Shown here: piece by piece, positions 16,837 through 25,741 of the stretch | Position numbering within the stretch: the first letter of the stretch is position 1 | Layout: every line of letters begins with the position of its first letter | DNA from: an uncultured Pedobacter sp. | Lineage (GTDB): Bacteria > Bacteroidota > Bacteroidia > Sphingobacteriales > Sphingobacteriaceae | DNA: 26,635 nucleotides | Assembly: GCF_946479715.1 (NCBI RefSeq) | Contig: NZ_CAMLHF010000059.1 | Coordinates: forward strand, 1 to 26,635 | Direction of reading: 5' to 3' | Translations under genes and position numbers: made by a program | Notes under the pieces: generated by a model | What the model was told of the DNA's origin: nothing | What the model saw: the letters and a program-made list of their open reading frames with translations, nothing else | Databases searched by the model: none

Positions 16837-16863
16837 TTCTTTAACTCACCTTTTCGATCCTTC

Positions 16864-18135
16864 CTATCCAAAAAATAAATAAGCGAGGCCTATTGCCGTA
16901 CATACCCCAACAAGATCGGCCAGCAGCATTGCGCCAATAGCATAACGGGTATTTTTAATACTTACAGAGCCAAAGTAAACTGCAACTACATAAAAAGTAG
17001 TATCAGAGGCACCCTGGAAAATTCCGGAAAGCCTGCTTGCAAATGAATCCGGACCATAGGTTTCCATAGTACTCACCATCATTCCTCTTGCAGCACCACC
17101 ACTCAATGGCCTTATTAAAGCCGTAGGTAAGCCTTCTACGAATCTGGTGTCGGCTCCTAAAAACGAGAAGAAATCTTTTATTCCCCCAATTATTACGTCA
17201 AAGGTTCCACTGGTGCGAAGCATGCTTATTGCCACCAGCATCCCAACAAGATAAGGGATAATTTTAACGGCAGTTTCAAATCCATTTTTTGCTCCCTCAA
17301 CAAATGCATCAAAAACATCAATCTTTTTATATAATGCCCCAAGTATAATCAGCAGAAAAACCAATAATATAAGTCCGTTGCTTAAAATTCCCGAGAACGA
17401 TGTTATTCCATCGGCGTTAAGTGAAGTAATGTATAAAACCAATAATGCAATGACGAAAGAAAGGCTCAGAATCCAGACAATTACTACGGGTTGCAACAGG
17501 TTGATCTTTTGTTTGAAAGAAACAATAAGCATTGCTGCCATGGTGCCAACAAAAGTAACGATCAGACAAGGAATAAAAATATCAGTTGGATTAGAAGCAT
17601 TTTGAGAAGCCCTGATTGCAATAACACTAACCGGAATTAAGTTTAAACCAGCTGCATGAAGGCAGAGGAACATGATTTGGGCATTTGATGCGGTATCTTT
17701 ACTTGGGTTTAACTCTTGCAAACTTTCCATAGCCTTTAAGCCAAAAGGAGTGGCTGCGTTATCTAAGCCCAATAGATTAGCAGAAAAGTTCATAATCATG
17801 TGCCCCATAGAAGGGTGGCCTTTTGGAATATCCGGAAATAATTTAGAAAAGAAGGGGCCAACTATACGAGACAACAAACGAATGCCACCAGCTTTTTCGG
17901 CAATGCTCATCAACCCAATAAATAGTGCCAAAATGCCGATTAATTTAAGGCATAACTCTACCGAAACCCAGCAGGTCTCAATAATGCCATCTAACTTTAA
18001 AGGATTTGCAGGGTCACTGGCTTTGCCAATGACCATCCAATTAAATATATCAGATTGTCCAAAAAAGAAACACTTTATAGTGGCTACAACAATTGCAACA
18101 ATGATAAAGGCCGACCAGATTCTACTTAATGCCAT
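16864..18135 (-). CDS. Fused SpmA-SpmB (nucleoside-recognition/Gate domain) membrane protein
   Basis: 423 residues with about ten hydrophobic segments. The first half carries the SpmA block NLLGLDNAATPFGLKAM (residues 120-136); the second half carries the SpmB block RPLSGGAARG (342-351), then GPDSF and QGASDTTFYVVAVYFGSV. In Bacillus the two are separate spore-maturation proteins; fused or adjacent versions occur in non-sporulating Bacteroidota, where the transport role is not established. Gate-domain proteins are thought to be membrane transport components. The start is 52 bases after the S9 peptidase stop on the same strand, so it may be the second gene of an operon. An inverted repeat covers the region just before its ATG (see the separate entry). 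Confidence 0.93.
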   Translation of the reverse strand: MALSRIWSAFIIVAIVVATIKCFFFGQSDIFNWMVIGKASDPANPLKLDGIIETCWVSVELCLKLIGILALFIGLMSIAEKAGGIRLLSRIVGPFFSKLFPDIPKGHPSMGHMIMNFSANLLGLDNAATPFGLKAMESLQELNPSKDTASNAQIMFLCLHAAGLNLIPVSVIAIRASQNASNPTDIFIPCLIVTFVGTMAAMLIVSFKQKINLLQPVVIVWILSLSFVIALLVLYITSLNADGITSFSGILSNGLILLVFLLIILGALYKKIDVFDAFVEGAKNGFETAVKIIPYLVGMLVAISMLRTSGTFDVIIGGIKDFFSFLGADTRFVEGLPTALIRPLSGGAARGMMVSTMETYGPDSFASRLSGIFQGASDTTFYVVAVYFGSVSIKNTRYAIGAMLLADLVGVCTAIGLAYLFFG

Positions 18136-18190
18136 TAGGGATAGTTAGTTTTACGATGTTAATGTAGGGATTTTAAACAATATATCCCTA
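18136..18190 (-). repeat. Competing inverted repeats linking the peptidase stop to the spmAB start
   Basis: Read on the minus strand, TAGGGATA (18190-18183) begins with the peptidase's own TAG stop. It can pair with ATCCCTA at 18171-18165 (7 bp, 12-base loop) or with TATCCCTA at 18143-18136 (8 bp, 39-base loop). The latter ends directly at the spmAB ATG. There is no T-run, so it is not a usual terminator. It may control translation of spmAB or couple it to the peptidase. Confidence 0.5.
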
Positions 18191-20980
18191 TGGCTTTTCA
18201 TCAGTAAGCTCAAAACCCCATGTTTTACCTTTTTCTGTTGCTGGTATACCCTGTGTCATCCATAAAGGGGCTTTAGCTCCTTTTAAATAATAGTCAAAGA
18301 ATTGCTGCTCACGTATTTGGATGTCTTTTCTGTTCTGGCGCTTTATCAGGTTATGTGCCTCATTATTGTAATTCAGCATCCATACCGGTTTGCCCAACCT
18401 TCTTAAACCTGTAAACATTTCAATTCCCTGATACCATGGCACAGCTCCGTCGGCATCGTTGGCCATAATTACTACCGGTGTACTTACTTTAGGTAAGGCA
18501 AATAATGGAGAGTTTTCAATGTATAATTCTGGCTTTTCCCATAAAGTTGCACCAATTCTGCTCTGTGTTTTTTCATATTGAAACTGTCTGTTCATCCCAC
18601 TTTCCCAACGCATACCACCATAGGCAGAAGTCATGTTTACTACCGGAGCACCTGCCCATGCAGCAGCGTACATATTTGTTCTTGTAATTAAATGAGCTAC
18701 CTGATAACCACCCCAGCTTTGTCCCTGGATGCCGATTTTAGTGCCATCAACCCATGAGTTTTTCTTTAAAAATTCTACTCCGGAATTAATGAATTCCTCA
18801 GCAGATTTGCCAGGGTAGCCACTTTCATAGCTAATGTCCGGTGCAAAAACTAAATACCCATTGCTTACAAAGTAAGAGATGTTTAATCTGGAAGGGGTAG
18901 GAGCCGGTGGCTGGTAAGTATACAATCCATTTGATAATTTCTCGTAGAAATACACAATCATAGGGTATTTCTTAGCCGGGTCAAAATTTTCAGGCTTGTA
19001 AAGAATACCATCCGCTTTAAAGCCTTTAGGTGTACTCCAGTTAACCAATTCCGCTGTTCCCCAGTTGTAGTTTTGTTGCTGAGGGTTGGTATTACTTAGT
19101 TTAACCTCGGTTTTCATATCTGTTGATACGAATACATTAGGTGAATTGCTATAGTTTGCCTTGTCGTAAATATAACGATCAGCTTCTCTTGCTTTACCTA
19201 AGTTAGAATACTTAAACTTAGCCATAACAACAAGCTCAGGGTTTTTATTGTCGCCAATATTCTTTCTGTAATATCCGTTTTCTTTAGTCGTATTGTTAAA
19301 GGCATCAAGCAATACCACTTCTTTTTTATCTAAAAAGCGAACGTTGGTGTCTAATTGTTGGTAACGAAAAGTAATGTTGTTTTGTCGGCCAAAGCCATTT
19401 GTGATATTTTGAGGGGCATTTTTTCCATCCGGAGAAAAGGCCCAGATGTCGTATCTGTCATATAACAGAACAGCTTTATCATCTTCAGTCCATGCAGCAA
19501 GGCCATAAGCATCTGGTTGATCTGGCACATCGTTTTCTTCGTCAACAAGCTTAACATTTAATCCGTTATTAAGGTGAATAACCTTACCCGTTGCAATAGT
19601 ATAGGTGTACCAGTTAGATGATTTTTTGTCGAAATAAATTATAAACTTTCCGGATGGAGAAGGCATTGCAGTTCCCATAAGCCCTTCAATGATCTTTTTT
19701 CTTGATCCGGTCTTTGTATCAACTAAATAATAATCTTTAATAGAATTTGCAGACCACTGCGATTGAATTCTATTGCCAAAATCTGTTGATGCAAGTATAT
19801 AGTTTGAGTTGCCTTCGTCAATTAGTTTAGCCTCAGGTAGCTTAACATCTGTTAAGGGTACTACTTTCACATCACTATTAAATATTTCGATAGAAGTTAA
19901 ATAAGTTCTTTTCGATTCCTTTTCAGCATTTTTCAACTGCATTGGCTGAAGGTAGTCGTCCTTATAACTCCATACATCCAGCTGTGCATGCTCAAAATCG
20001 ATAAGGGTAGTATCTTTTGGTTTTTTAATTGGAGCGATACCAAAAAACAGCTTTGTGGCTTCTTTGTTGAAGTTTAATTTTCCGTCGCCACTAACTGCCC
20101 ATTTAGCAGGGAAGCCGGGGATATCATTGTCTACCAAAACCTGGGCAGTATCTAACGATGGTGAGTTATAGTATACAAAGTAATCTTTAATTTCGGCTTT
20201 TTCCGGGCTTCTTTCTCCAAGAAATGCAAGCGATTCACTTTCATCATCGAACACGAAGTTTTTGAAACTTCCTTTTCCGTTAACCAATGTTTTAAGAGTG
20301 CCCTTTTCTGTATTTAAAAGAAAAACGCCTGTTTGGGCTGTCTTATCTTTTTTGGAACCTGTGCAAGCAAAGGCAAGTTGTTTACCGTCTTTACTAAAAA
20401 CATATTCGTTTACATATTTAAAAGTACGTTCAATACCTGTTGTAAGGTTTCTGAAAATCAAATCAGAACCTTCCTTATCATCTTTTTTTGTGGTATCCCC
20501 CGGAGCTTTTTTTGATGTATCTATAGGTTTTTCTAATTGATAAGCAAGTAAGGCCAAACCATTCTCTGGCAGTTTAAAAGATTTTACACGCGCAACCTTT
20601 GCTATGGCAAGATTGGTTAAGTTGGCTATGCCCAAAGAGTCCTTTGGCATCTCGTCTATCTTTTTCTTTTTAATTTTCGCTTGTCGTATAGCCGAATAAA
20701 AAGGTTTAATGGCAAACACTGCAAATTTAGAATCGGCACTAAACTGAGCACTTTCGGCTCGGTTTATTTTAGTTTTTGCATTGGTAAGCAGATTAGTTAA
20801 ATACAAATTTGCATCTCCTTCTTGCACAGCGATACCATATGCCGCCCAATTTCCATTATTGGATAACTTTCTGGAAGCAACAGATTCCCATGCATCATAC
20901 ACCGTGTGGTCAAGCGATTTCTTTTGCGCAAAGCTGATAGTTGTAAAAAATAGGAGAGAGAGAAGTAGATATTTCTGCAT
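18188..20980 (-). CDS. S9 family serine peptidase (prolyl oligopeptidase-like), secreted
   Basis: 930 residues, longer than a typical S9 peptidase (about 650-750). A Sec signal peptide (about 1-18, ending ISFAQ) places it in the periplasm or outside. Residues about 30-650 are a WD/beta-propeller-like region; about 690-915 form the alpha/beta-hydrolase domain. The catalytic triad is S755 (GQSWGGY), D844 (NDADGAVPW) and H876 (NNEAHNL). Extra length comes partly from Lys-rich, probably disordered insertions near residues 100-112 and 155-172. Such exported enzymes cleave short peptides for nutrition. A possible promoter box lies at 21072-21079; spmAB follows 52 bases downstream. Confidence 0.94.
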   Translation of the reverse strand: MQKYLLLSLLFFTTISFAQKKSLDHTVYDAWESVASRKLSNNGNWAAYGIAVQEGDANLYLTNLLTNAKTKINRAESAQFSADSKFAVFAIKPFYSAIRQAKIKKKKIDEMPKDSLGIANLTNLAIAKVARVKSFKLPENGLALLAYQLEKPIDTSKKAPGDTTKKDDKEGSDLIFRNLTTGIERTFKYVNEYVFSKDGKQLAFACTGSKKDKTAQTGVFLLNTEKGTLKTLVNGKGSFKNFVFDDESESLAFLGERSPEKAEIKDYFVYYNSPSLDTAQVLVDNDIPGFPAKWAVSGDGKLNFNKEATKLFFGIAPIKKPKDTTLIDFEHAQLDVWSYKDDYLQPMQLKNAEKESKRTYLTSIEIFNSDVKVVPLTDVKLPEAKLIDEGNSNYILASTDFGNRIQSQWSANSIKDYYLVDTKTGSRKKIIEGLMGTAMPSPSGKFIIYFDKKSSNWYTYTIATGKVIHLNNGLNVKLVDEENDVPDQPDAYGLAAWTEDDKAVLLYDRYDIWAFSPDGKNAPQNITNGFGRQNNITFRYQQLDTNVRFLDKKEVVLLDAFNNTTKENGYYRKNIGDNKNPELVVMAKFKYSNLGKAREADRYIYDKANYSNSPNVFVSTDMKTEVKLSNTNPQQQNYNWGTAELVNWSTPKGFKADGILYKPENFDPAKKYPMIVYFYEKLSNGLYTYQPPAPTPSRLNISYFVSNGYLVFAPDISYESGYPGKSAEEFINSGVEFLKKNSWVDGTKIGIQGQSWGGYQVAHLITRTNMYAAAWAGAPVVNMTSAYGGMRWESGMNRQFQYEKTQSRIGATLWEKPELYIENSPLFALPKVSTPVVIMANDADGAVPWYQGIEMFTGLRRLGKPVWMLNYNNEAHNLIKRQNRKDIQIREQQFFDYYLKGAKAPLWMTQGIPATEKGKTWGFELTDEKP

Positions 20981-21071
20981 AATTAAAATGGTTGTTTTTA
21001 TCCCGGTTTAGTTCTAGAAGCCTAAAAATTAGAAAATTTTAAGACATATCCGTATTGTATATCAAATTTTA

Positions 21072-21079
21072 CAAAAATA
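21072..21079 (-). promoter_or_regulatory. Possible -7 box of the S9 peptidase promoter
   Basis: On the minus strand this reads TATTTTTG, matching TAnnTTTG, about 92 bases before the peptidase ATG. I see no -33 TTTG at the usual spacing and the region is A+T-rich, so a chance match is possible. Confidence 0.3.
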
Positions 21080-21192
21080 AGTATGTTTTTAAGTAGAATG
21101 CGAGATGTTTTTTGTGTCCGCTACTATTTCAAATGTTTACTAAACAAGTTATCTGTATAAGATATGTTTCCTTATTTCGGTGATAGATGTAG

Positions 21193-21233
21193 AAAAGACG
21201 CTTAAAAGACGTAGGAAAGACGCCGAAAAGATG
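21193..21233. repeat. Four direct repeats at an exact 11-bp period (phased A-tracts)
   Basis: AAAAGACG at 21193 and 21204, GAAAGACG at 21215 and AAAAGATG at 21226 give four units starting exactly 11 bases apart. The linkers vary (CTT, TAG, CCG). About one helical turn per unit puts all A-tracts on one face, which would bend the DNA or present repeated sites to one protein. Eleven is not a multiple of three, so this is not a peptide repeat. Confidence 0.75.
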
Positions 21234-21292
21234 TAAAGAATAGTAACTCACAAGCCAGGATCTAAATCTCTTATCAGGTAAATATGAGATAA

Positions 21293-21320
21293 AAAAAAGC
21301 ACCCAACCGGGTGCTTTTTT
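21293..21320 (-). terminator. Rho-independent terminator of the pyrG-yidC operon
   Basis: A 12-bp stem, AAAAAAGCACCC (21293-21304) and GGGTGCTTTTTT (21309-21320), with an AACC loop. On the minus strand it follows the yidC stop (21336) by about 16 bases and ends in a T-run. It is symmetrical and could work in both directions. Confidence 0.93.
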
Positions 21321-21335
21321 AAAATATGGATAAAA

Positions 21336-23144
21336 TTATTTATTCTTTTTTTGCTGAATCTGCGCTTGTTGCTGCTGACGCATATAGTCTTCCAGCTTAG
21401 CACTGAATCTCGATTTCTTTTTCTCTACAACAGGTTTGGTTTTGTTATCCTGAAGTGTTTTATGGATTTTTTCATCATCTACCATAGATTTGATTAAAAA
21501 CTGCTGAGCAAACGTTAGCATGTTCGCCAAGAAGTAGTAATAGTTCAAACCTGAAGGATAACTATTTAACACACCTAAAAACACAATTGGCATAATGTAA
21601 CCAATGTATTTCATTTGACCGGTTGCACCAGAGATCTGATTATTAAAGTAAGTGTAGATCAATGTTGAAATCGTCATCAGTATACACATTAAACTTAAGT
21701 GATTACCTAGAATAGGGATGTTTACACCAAACTTGATAAAATCATCATAGGTAGAAAGATCCTTCATCCATAAAAAACTTTCGCCTCTTAGCTCAAATAA
21801 GTTAGGGAAGAAGAAGAAGAAAGCCATTACAAATGGTAATTGCAACAACATTGGTAAACAGCCGCCCAATGGATTTACACCCACTTGTTTGTAAAGCTTT
21901 AAATATTCCTGTTGTAACAATGTTGGGTTGTCATCGCCTACCTTAGCTTTAATTTCATCCATCTCAGGTTTCAGGATTCTCATCTTAGCCATTGAAAGGT
22001 ATGATTTGTAGGTTAATGGCGACATGGCCAGCTTTAACATAATGGTAAGTACCAGGATAATTAATCCATATCCCCATCCAAAACCTTCGAGGAAGTTAAA
22101 TACAGGCAATACAATAAATCTGTTGATGTATTTTAATGGCCAGTATCCCATGTCTACTTGTTTCTCCAATTCATGTCCCTGAGCTTTTAAAGTAGAGAAT
22201 TTGTTGGTTCCAAAGTAAAACTCCATAGCGTAGTTTTGAGCAGCCAATTGGTTAAATGTAAGTTGCATATTAGCACCATACCATTTAATCTGACCTGGCT
22301 CAGTGGTTACCTTAACTTCAAGTTCACCTTTATCAAAAGGAACTGTTGGTATTAGTACCGCCGAGAAGAAGTGTTGTTTGAAAGAGAACCATTCGATTTT
22401 TCCTTCTTTTAGTTCTTCTTTTTCGTCTTTAGCAACACTTAAATGGTTAGGGTTTTCACCTGCATATTTGTAGTATGGAGCTGAATGTTCCTGCTCTTTT
22501 TTACCTGATTTTTCTTGTTCAAGTAAAGTAGCTTCCCAGTTTAAGGTAATTGTATTGTTCTGAATAACCTGATTTAAACCATTCAGGTTAATGTTAAAAC
22601 CAACCTTACTGCTATTCGGTTTTACATCGTAAACAAATTCAATGTATTTATCTCCGGAATAATTGGCACGCATGCTTACGCTGTTTGCACCAATTTTAGA
22701 AGCAGTAAAATACAAATCGTTAGTGCTTACAATTTTGCCACCTATGTTTAGGTTTAAGCCAAACTTGTTCTGGTTGCCATCAAACAATATTACCGGTTTA
22801 CCGTCATAAGTAGTTTGTCCTTTAACCTGAGCAGAAAGGATTTTACCACCTTTGTTGGTAAAAGTTAATTTTAAGTTCTCGTTTTCTAAAACGCTTGTTT
22901 GCTCGGTACCTGTGATATTGCCACCAAAAGGGCCTTTTAATGCAGTCGAATCAACAGCTGGCAATGTCGCAACTGCTGCTGTAGCCGGAGTTGCAGTACT
23001 ATTTGCTGTTGCTTTCTTTGTAGAATCAGCAGCAATTCTTGCATTTTCTTTTTTAATTTCAGCCTCACTTGGCTTGAAAAAGTAAAAAGAACCTGCCAGA
23101 ACAATCATGATCAGGAATAATCCTGTAAACGTATTTCTATCCAT
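21336..23144 (-). CDS. yidC: Membrane protein insertase YidC
   Basis: 602 residues, usual length for Gram-negative YidC. It inserts and folds inner-membrane proteins, with or without SecYEG. TM1 spans about residues 6-23; a Thr/Ala-rich linker (about 42-70) leads to the periplasmic P1 domain (about 80-330). The conserved 60KD_IMP core (about 340-555) has further TM segments, including AMSPLTYKSYLSMAKMRILK. R389 in MAKMR is the likely equivalent of the groove Arg R366 of E. coli; VNPLGGCLPMLLQLP and the final PSGLNYYYFLANMLTF helix are also typical. The C-terminus is Lys/Gln-rich and may contact the ribosome. It follows pyrG by 20 bases, the gene order common in Bacteroidota. Confidence 0.98.
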   Translation of the reverse strand: MDRNTFTGLFLIMIVLAGSFYFFKPSEAEIKKENARIAADSTKKATANSTATPATAAVATLPAVDSTALKGPFGGNITGTEQTSVLENENLKLTFTNKGGKILSAQVKGQTTYDGKPVILFDGNQNKFGLNLNIGGKIVSTNDLYFTASKIGANSVSMRANYSGDKYIEFVYDVKPNSSKVGFNINLNGLNQVIQNNTITLNWEATLLEQEKSGKKEQEHSAPYYKYAGENPNHLSVAKDEKEELKEGKIEWFSFKQHFFSAVLIPTVPFDKGELEVKVTTEPGQIKWYGANMQLTFNQLAAQNYAMEFYFGTNKFSTLKAQGHELEKQVDMGYWPLKYINRFIVLPVFNFLEGFGWGYGLIILVLTIMLKLAMSPLTYKSYLSMAKMRILKPEMDEIKAKVGDDNPTLLQQEYLKLYKQVGVNPLGGCLPMLLQLPFVMAFFFFFPNLFELRGESFLWMKDLSTYDDFIKFGVNIPILGNHLSLMCILMTISTLIYTYFNNQISGATGQMKYIGYIMPIVFLGVLNSYPSGLNYYYFLANMLTFAQQFLIKSMVDDEKIHKTLQDNKTKPVVEKKKSRFSAKLEDYMRQQQQAQIQQKKNK

Positions 23145-23164
23145 TATTGTTAATTAAACGCGTA

Positions 23165-24781
23165 TTATTTTATTTTCTTCTTCGCAAACTCCATCGCTGC
23201 GGCGACAAATTTAACAAAAAGTGGGTGAGGATTAGCAACTGTTGATTTTAATTCAGGGTGAAACTGTCCGCCAACAAAGAAAGGATGGTTTTTAAGCTCC
23301 ACAATTTCTACCAGATTACTGTCAGGATTGATACCTGAGGCAATCATTCCTGCTTCTTCAAACCGACTTAAGTAAGCGTTGTTGAACTCATAACGATGTC
23401 TGTGACGTTCCGAAATGTGTTGTTTTCCGTAAGCAGAAAAAGCCTTAGTACCTTTTTTAAGATCGCATGGATAAGAACCCAAACGCATAGTACCGCCTTT
23501 ATTAGTAATGGTTTTCTGATCTTCCATCATATTAATTACCGGATGCTCAGTATTTTCATCAATCTCGGTAGTATTTGCATTTTGTAGTCCAAGTACATTT
23601 CTTCCGTACTCGATAACTGAACATTGCATACCTAAACAAATTCCAAAGAACGGAACGTTGTTTTCTCTTACATATTTAATGGCATCAATTTTTCCTTCAA
23701 TACCTCTGCTACCAAAACCGGGAGCAACAAGTAAACCATCTAAATGACCAAGTTTTTCTTTAGCATTATCAGGATAAACCCCCTCTGAATGAATGTATTG
23801 AACACGTACTTTACATTCATTCTTTGCGCCGGCATGAACAAATGACTCAGTTATAGACTTGTAAGCATCAGGCAACTCCACATATTTACCGACCACACCA
23901 ATGGTTACTTCCGATGTAGGGTTTTTTAAGCGACCAAGGAAATCTTTCCAGCTTTCCATATCAGGTTCATTTTTATGAGCCAGTTTTAATTTGGTTAATA
24001 CCGTTTTATCTAACTGCTCTTTCATCATTAACAATGGAACTGAATAAATTGATGATGCATCAATAGATTCGATTACCGCATTAACGTTTACATTGCAGAA
24101 CAAGGCAATTTTTTTACGGATGTCCTGAGAGATATGGTGCTCAGTACGGCAAACCAAAATATCTGGTTGTATACCATACTCTAATAAGGCTTTAACAGAG
24201 TGTTGTGTAGGTTTGGTTTTTAACTCGCCGGCTGCTGCAAGGAAAGGGATTAGCGTTAAGTGAATAACTATGGCATTATTAGCACCTTCTTCCCATTTAA
24301 ACTGACGAACAGCCTCTATAAACGGAAGTGATTCGATATCACCAACAGTACCGCCTAGTTCAGTAATAACGATATCATATTTGCCGCTATCACCTAAAAT
24401 GCGCATGTTTCTTTTGATCTCATCAGTAATATGAGGTACAACCTGCACAGTTTTACCAAGGTATTCGCCTTGTCTTTCTTTGTTGATTACATTCTGATAA
24501 ATACGACCAGTAGTAATGTTGTTAGCCTGTGTGGTTGGAACATTTAAGAAACGCTCATAGTGTCCAAGATCAAGGTCTGTTTCTGCACCATCTTCAGTAA
24601 CATAGCATTCGCCATGTTCGTAAGGATTTAGCGTTCCCGGATCGATGTTGATATACGGGTCAAACTTTTGAATGGTTACACTGTAGCCGCGTGCTTGTAA
24701 TAATTTGGCTAATGAAGCGGAGATGATGCCCTTACCCAAAGAGGAAGTAACACCGCCCGTAACAAAAATATACTTAGTCAT
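23165..24781 (-). CDS. pyrG: CTP synthase (glutamine-hydrolysing)
   Basis: 538 residues, full length. Makes CTP from UTP with ATP and glutamine. The N-terminal amidoligase domain (about 1-267) has the P-loop [10 protein letters not shown] (9-18), [19 protein letters not shown] and the [11 protein letters not shown] block. The C-terminal class I glutamine amidotransferase domain (about 290-535) has nucleophile C382 (GICLGMQC), and H508 and E510 (FHPELKS) complete the triad. First gene of the pyrG-yidC operon; a TAnnTTTG box lies 64 bases before its ATG (24845-24852, minus strand). Nothing odd is seen. Confidence 0.99.
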   Translation of the reverse strand: MTKYIFVTGGVTSSLGKGIISASLAKLLQARGYSVTIQKFDPYINIDPGTLNPYEHGECYVTEDGAETDLDLGHYERFLNVPTTQANNITTGRIYQNVINKERQGEYLGKTVQVVPHITDEIKRNMRILGDSGKYDIVITELGGTVGDIESLPFIEAVRQFKWEEGANNAIVIHLTLIPFLAAAGELKTKPTQHSVKALLEYGIQPDILVCRTEHHISQDIRKKIALFCNVNVNAVIESIDASSIYSVPLLMMKEQLDKTVLTKLKLAHKNEPDMESWKDFLGRLKNPTSEVTIGVVGKYVELPDAYKSITESFVHAGAKNECKVRVQYIHSEGVYPDNAKEKLGHLDGLLVAPGFGSRGIEGKIDAIKYVRENNVPFFGICLGMQCSVIEYGRNVLGLQNANTTEIDENTEHPVINMMEDQKTITNKGGTMRLGSYPCDLKKGTKAFSAYGKQHISERHRHRYEFNNAYLSRFEEAGMIASGINPDSNLVEIVELKNHPFFVGGQFHPELKSTVANPHPLFVKFVAAAMEFAKKKIK

Positions 24782-24844
24782 GTTTGTGAATTTCTGATAT
24801 AAAGGCAGTTTTTAATGCTGTCCTTATTGTTTTTGTACGGGATA

Positions 24845-24852
24845 CAAAGTTA
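24845..24852 (-). promoter_or_regulatory. -7 promoter box of pyrG-yidC
   Basis: On the minus strand this reads TAACTTTG, an exact match to TAnnTTTG, 64 bases before ATG 24781. It would start a leader of about 55 bases. No clear -33 TTTG is visible at 19-21 bases upstream. I see no pyrimidine-responsive attenuator hairpin in the leader. Confidence 0.5.
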
Positions 24853-24975
24853 GCAAATAAACCGAAGCTTTAAGGCTCTTTTTTTAAATATTCGTAAAGG
24901 AAAAAATGTTTTAATGAAATTCTTTATAAAGTTTGACTTGTATCTGCTGACTAGCAATTATATAAAGTGGTCTTT

Positions 24976-25734
24976 TTAAAGTACGAATCCATATATAGCT
25001 TTGCGTATTTCTTCTGGTTTTTCGTTTTTATTTCCGTTGTAACGCGTAAATAATTCAATTAATTTCTTCAATTCTTTTTCTGTCTCTGTTCTTTTTCCCT
25101 TGTTAGGTGGTTGAATTTCATTACTAAAATTAGTAAAAGCTTCAACTTTGGTGGCAAACCAGGTGGTGTTTAATCTTGGGATGGCAAGCCCTAATATCAT
25201 ACCAGGTAAACCACTGAATCCTTCCGGACCACCGCGCAGTAAAATTTCGTCTGTATAAAAAGCGACCACGTATACCGTGTCGTTAATCCGACCTATTGCT
25301 TTCCTGCATTCATAGCCTGAAATAATACGGATGTCGTGCATAATTTTCCACTTTACAATTGGTATAGTGTCTTTTAGCAGATAATCGTCGCCCATTATAT
25401 TCTTTCTTAATACACGGTTTCTGTTTGCGTAATCGGCATAAAGTTCATTGGTCGATTCGCCAGGTGTAATGAAGTACATTAAATCTTCATCATTGTCGTC
25501 TTTTTTTTGAGCTTTATAAATAGATCTGGTTCGGTCAAAATAAAGGTCCCAATTACTGGTTTTGTACTTTTTCATGCCTTCTTTAATTTCATCAGAAAGT
25601 CCAAAATCCGCCATCGTACGCACCATATTTATCCTTTTTTCGAACGTAATTTTTCCATTTGGAATGAAAAGCTGCTGGGCCAGCAACTTAAACGGCATTA
25701 CACAGAAGAGAAGAAAAAATACCGACCTGCTCAT
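24976..25734 (-). CDS. GLPGLI family protein, secreted
   Basis: 252 residues with a Sec signal peptide (about 1-20, ending LLAQ). The hallmark motif is GLPGMI at residues 175-180, in a GFSGLPGMILGL setting, preceded by MHDIRIISGYECRKAIG and VVAFYTDEI, as in the family. GLPGLI proteins are common in Bacteroidota and their role is unknown. They often sit next to outer-membrane TonB-receptor-like barrels, as here: the barrel gene ends seven bases before this start on the same strand. A role as periplasmic partner of the barrel is plausible but unproven. It is probably the last gene of its operon; I see no strong terminator after it. Confidence 0.93.
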   Translation of the reverse strand: MSRSVFFLLFCVMPFKLLAQQLFIPNGKITFEKRINMVRTMADFGLSDEIKEGMKKYKTSNWDLYFDRTRSIYKAQKKDDNDEDLMYFITPGESTNELYADYANRNRVLRKNIMGDDYLLKDTIPIVKWKIMHDIRIISGYECRKAIGRINDTVYVVAFYTDEILLRGGPEGFSGLPGMILGLAIPRLNTTWFATKVEAFTNFSNEIQPPNKGKRTETEKELKKLIELFTRYNGNKNEKPEEIRKAIYGFVL

Positions 25735-25741
25735 TGATTAG

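Larger units (their letters stand above)
20981..21292 (-). other. 312-base gene-free spacer upstream of the S9 peptidase
   Basis: No credible gene is present; the short open frames here are shadows. The spacer holds, in order from the peptidase, an A+T-rich leader, a possible minus-strand -7 box (CAAAAATA on the plus strand, 21072-21079), and the 11-bp repeat array (21193-21233). It ends at the yidC terminator. Confidence 0.7.

Noticed and set aside
17672..18148. 158-codon plus-strand frame over spmAB
   Set aside because: It is antisense to a gene with both SpmA and SpmB signature blocks and contains no recognisable domain.
23165..24860. Possible pyrimidine-responsive attenuation of pyrG
   Set aside because: The leader shows no terminator-antiterminator hairpins and no start-site run of the kind used in reiterative control.
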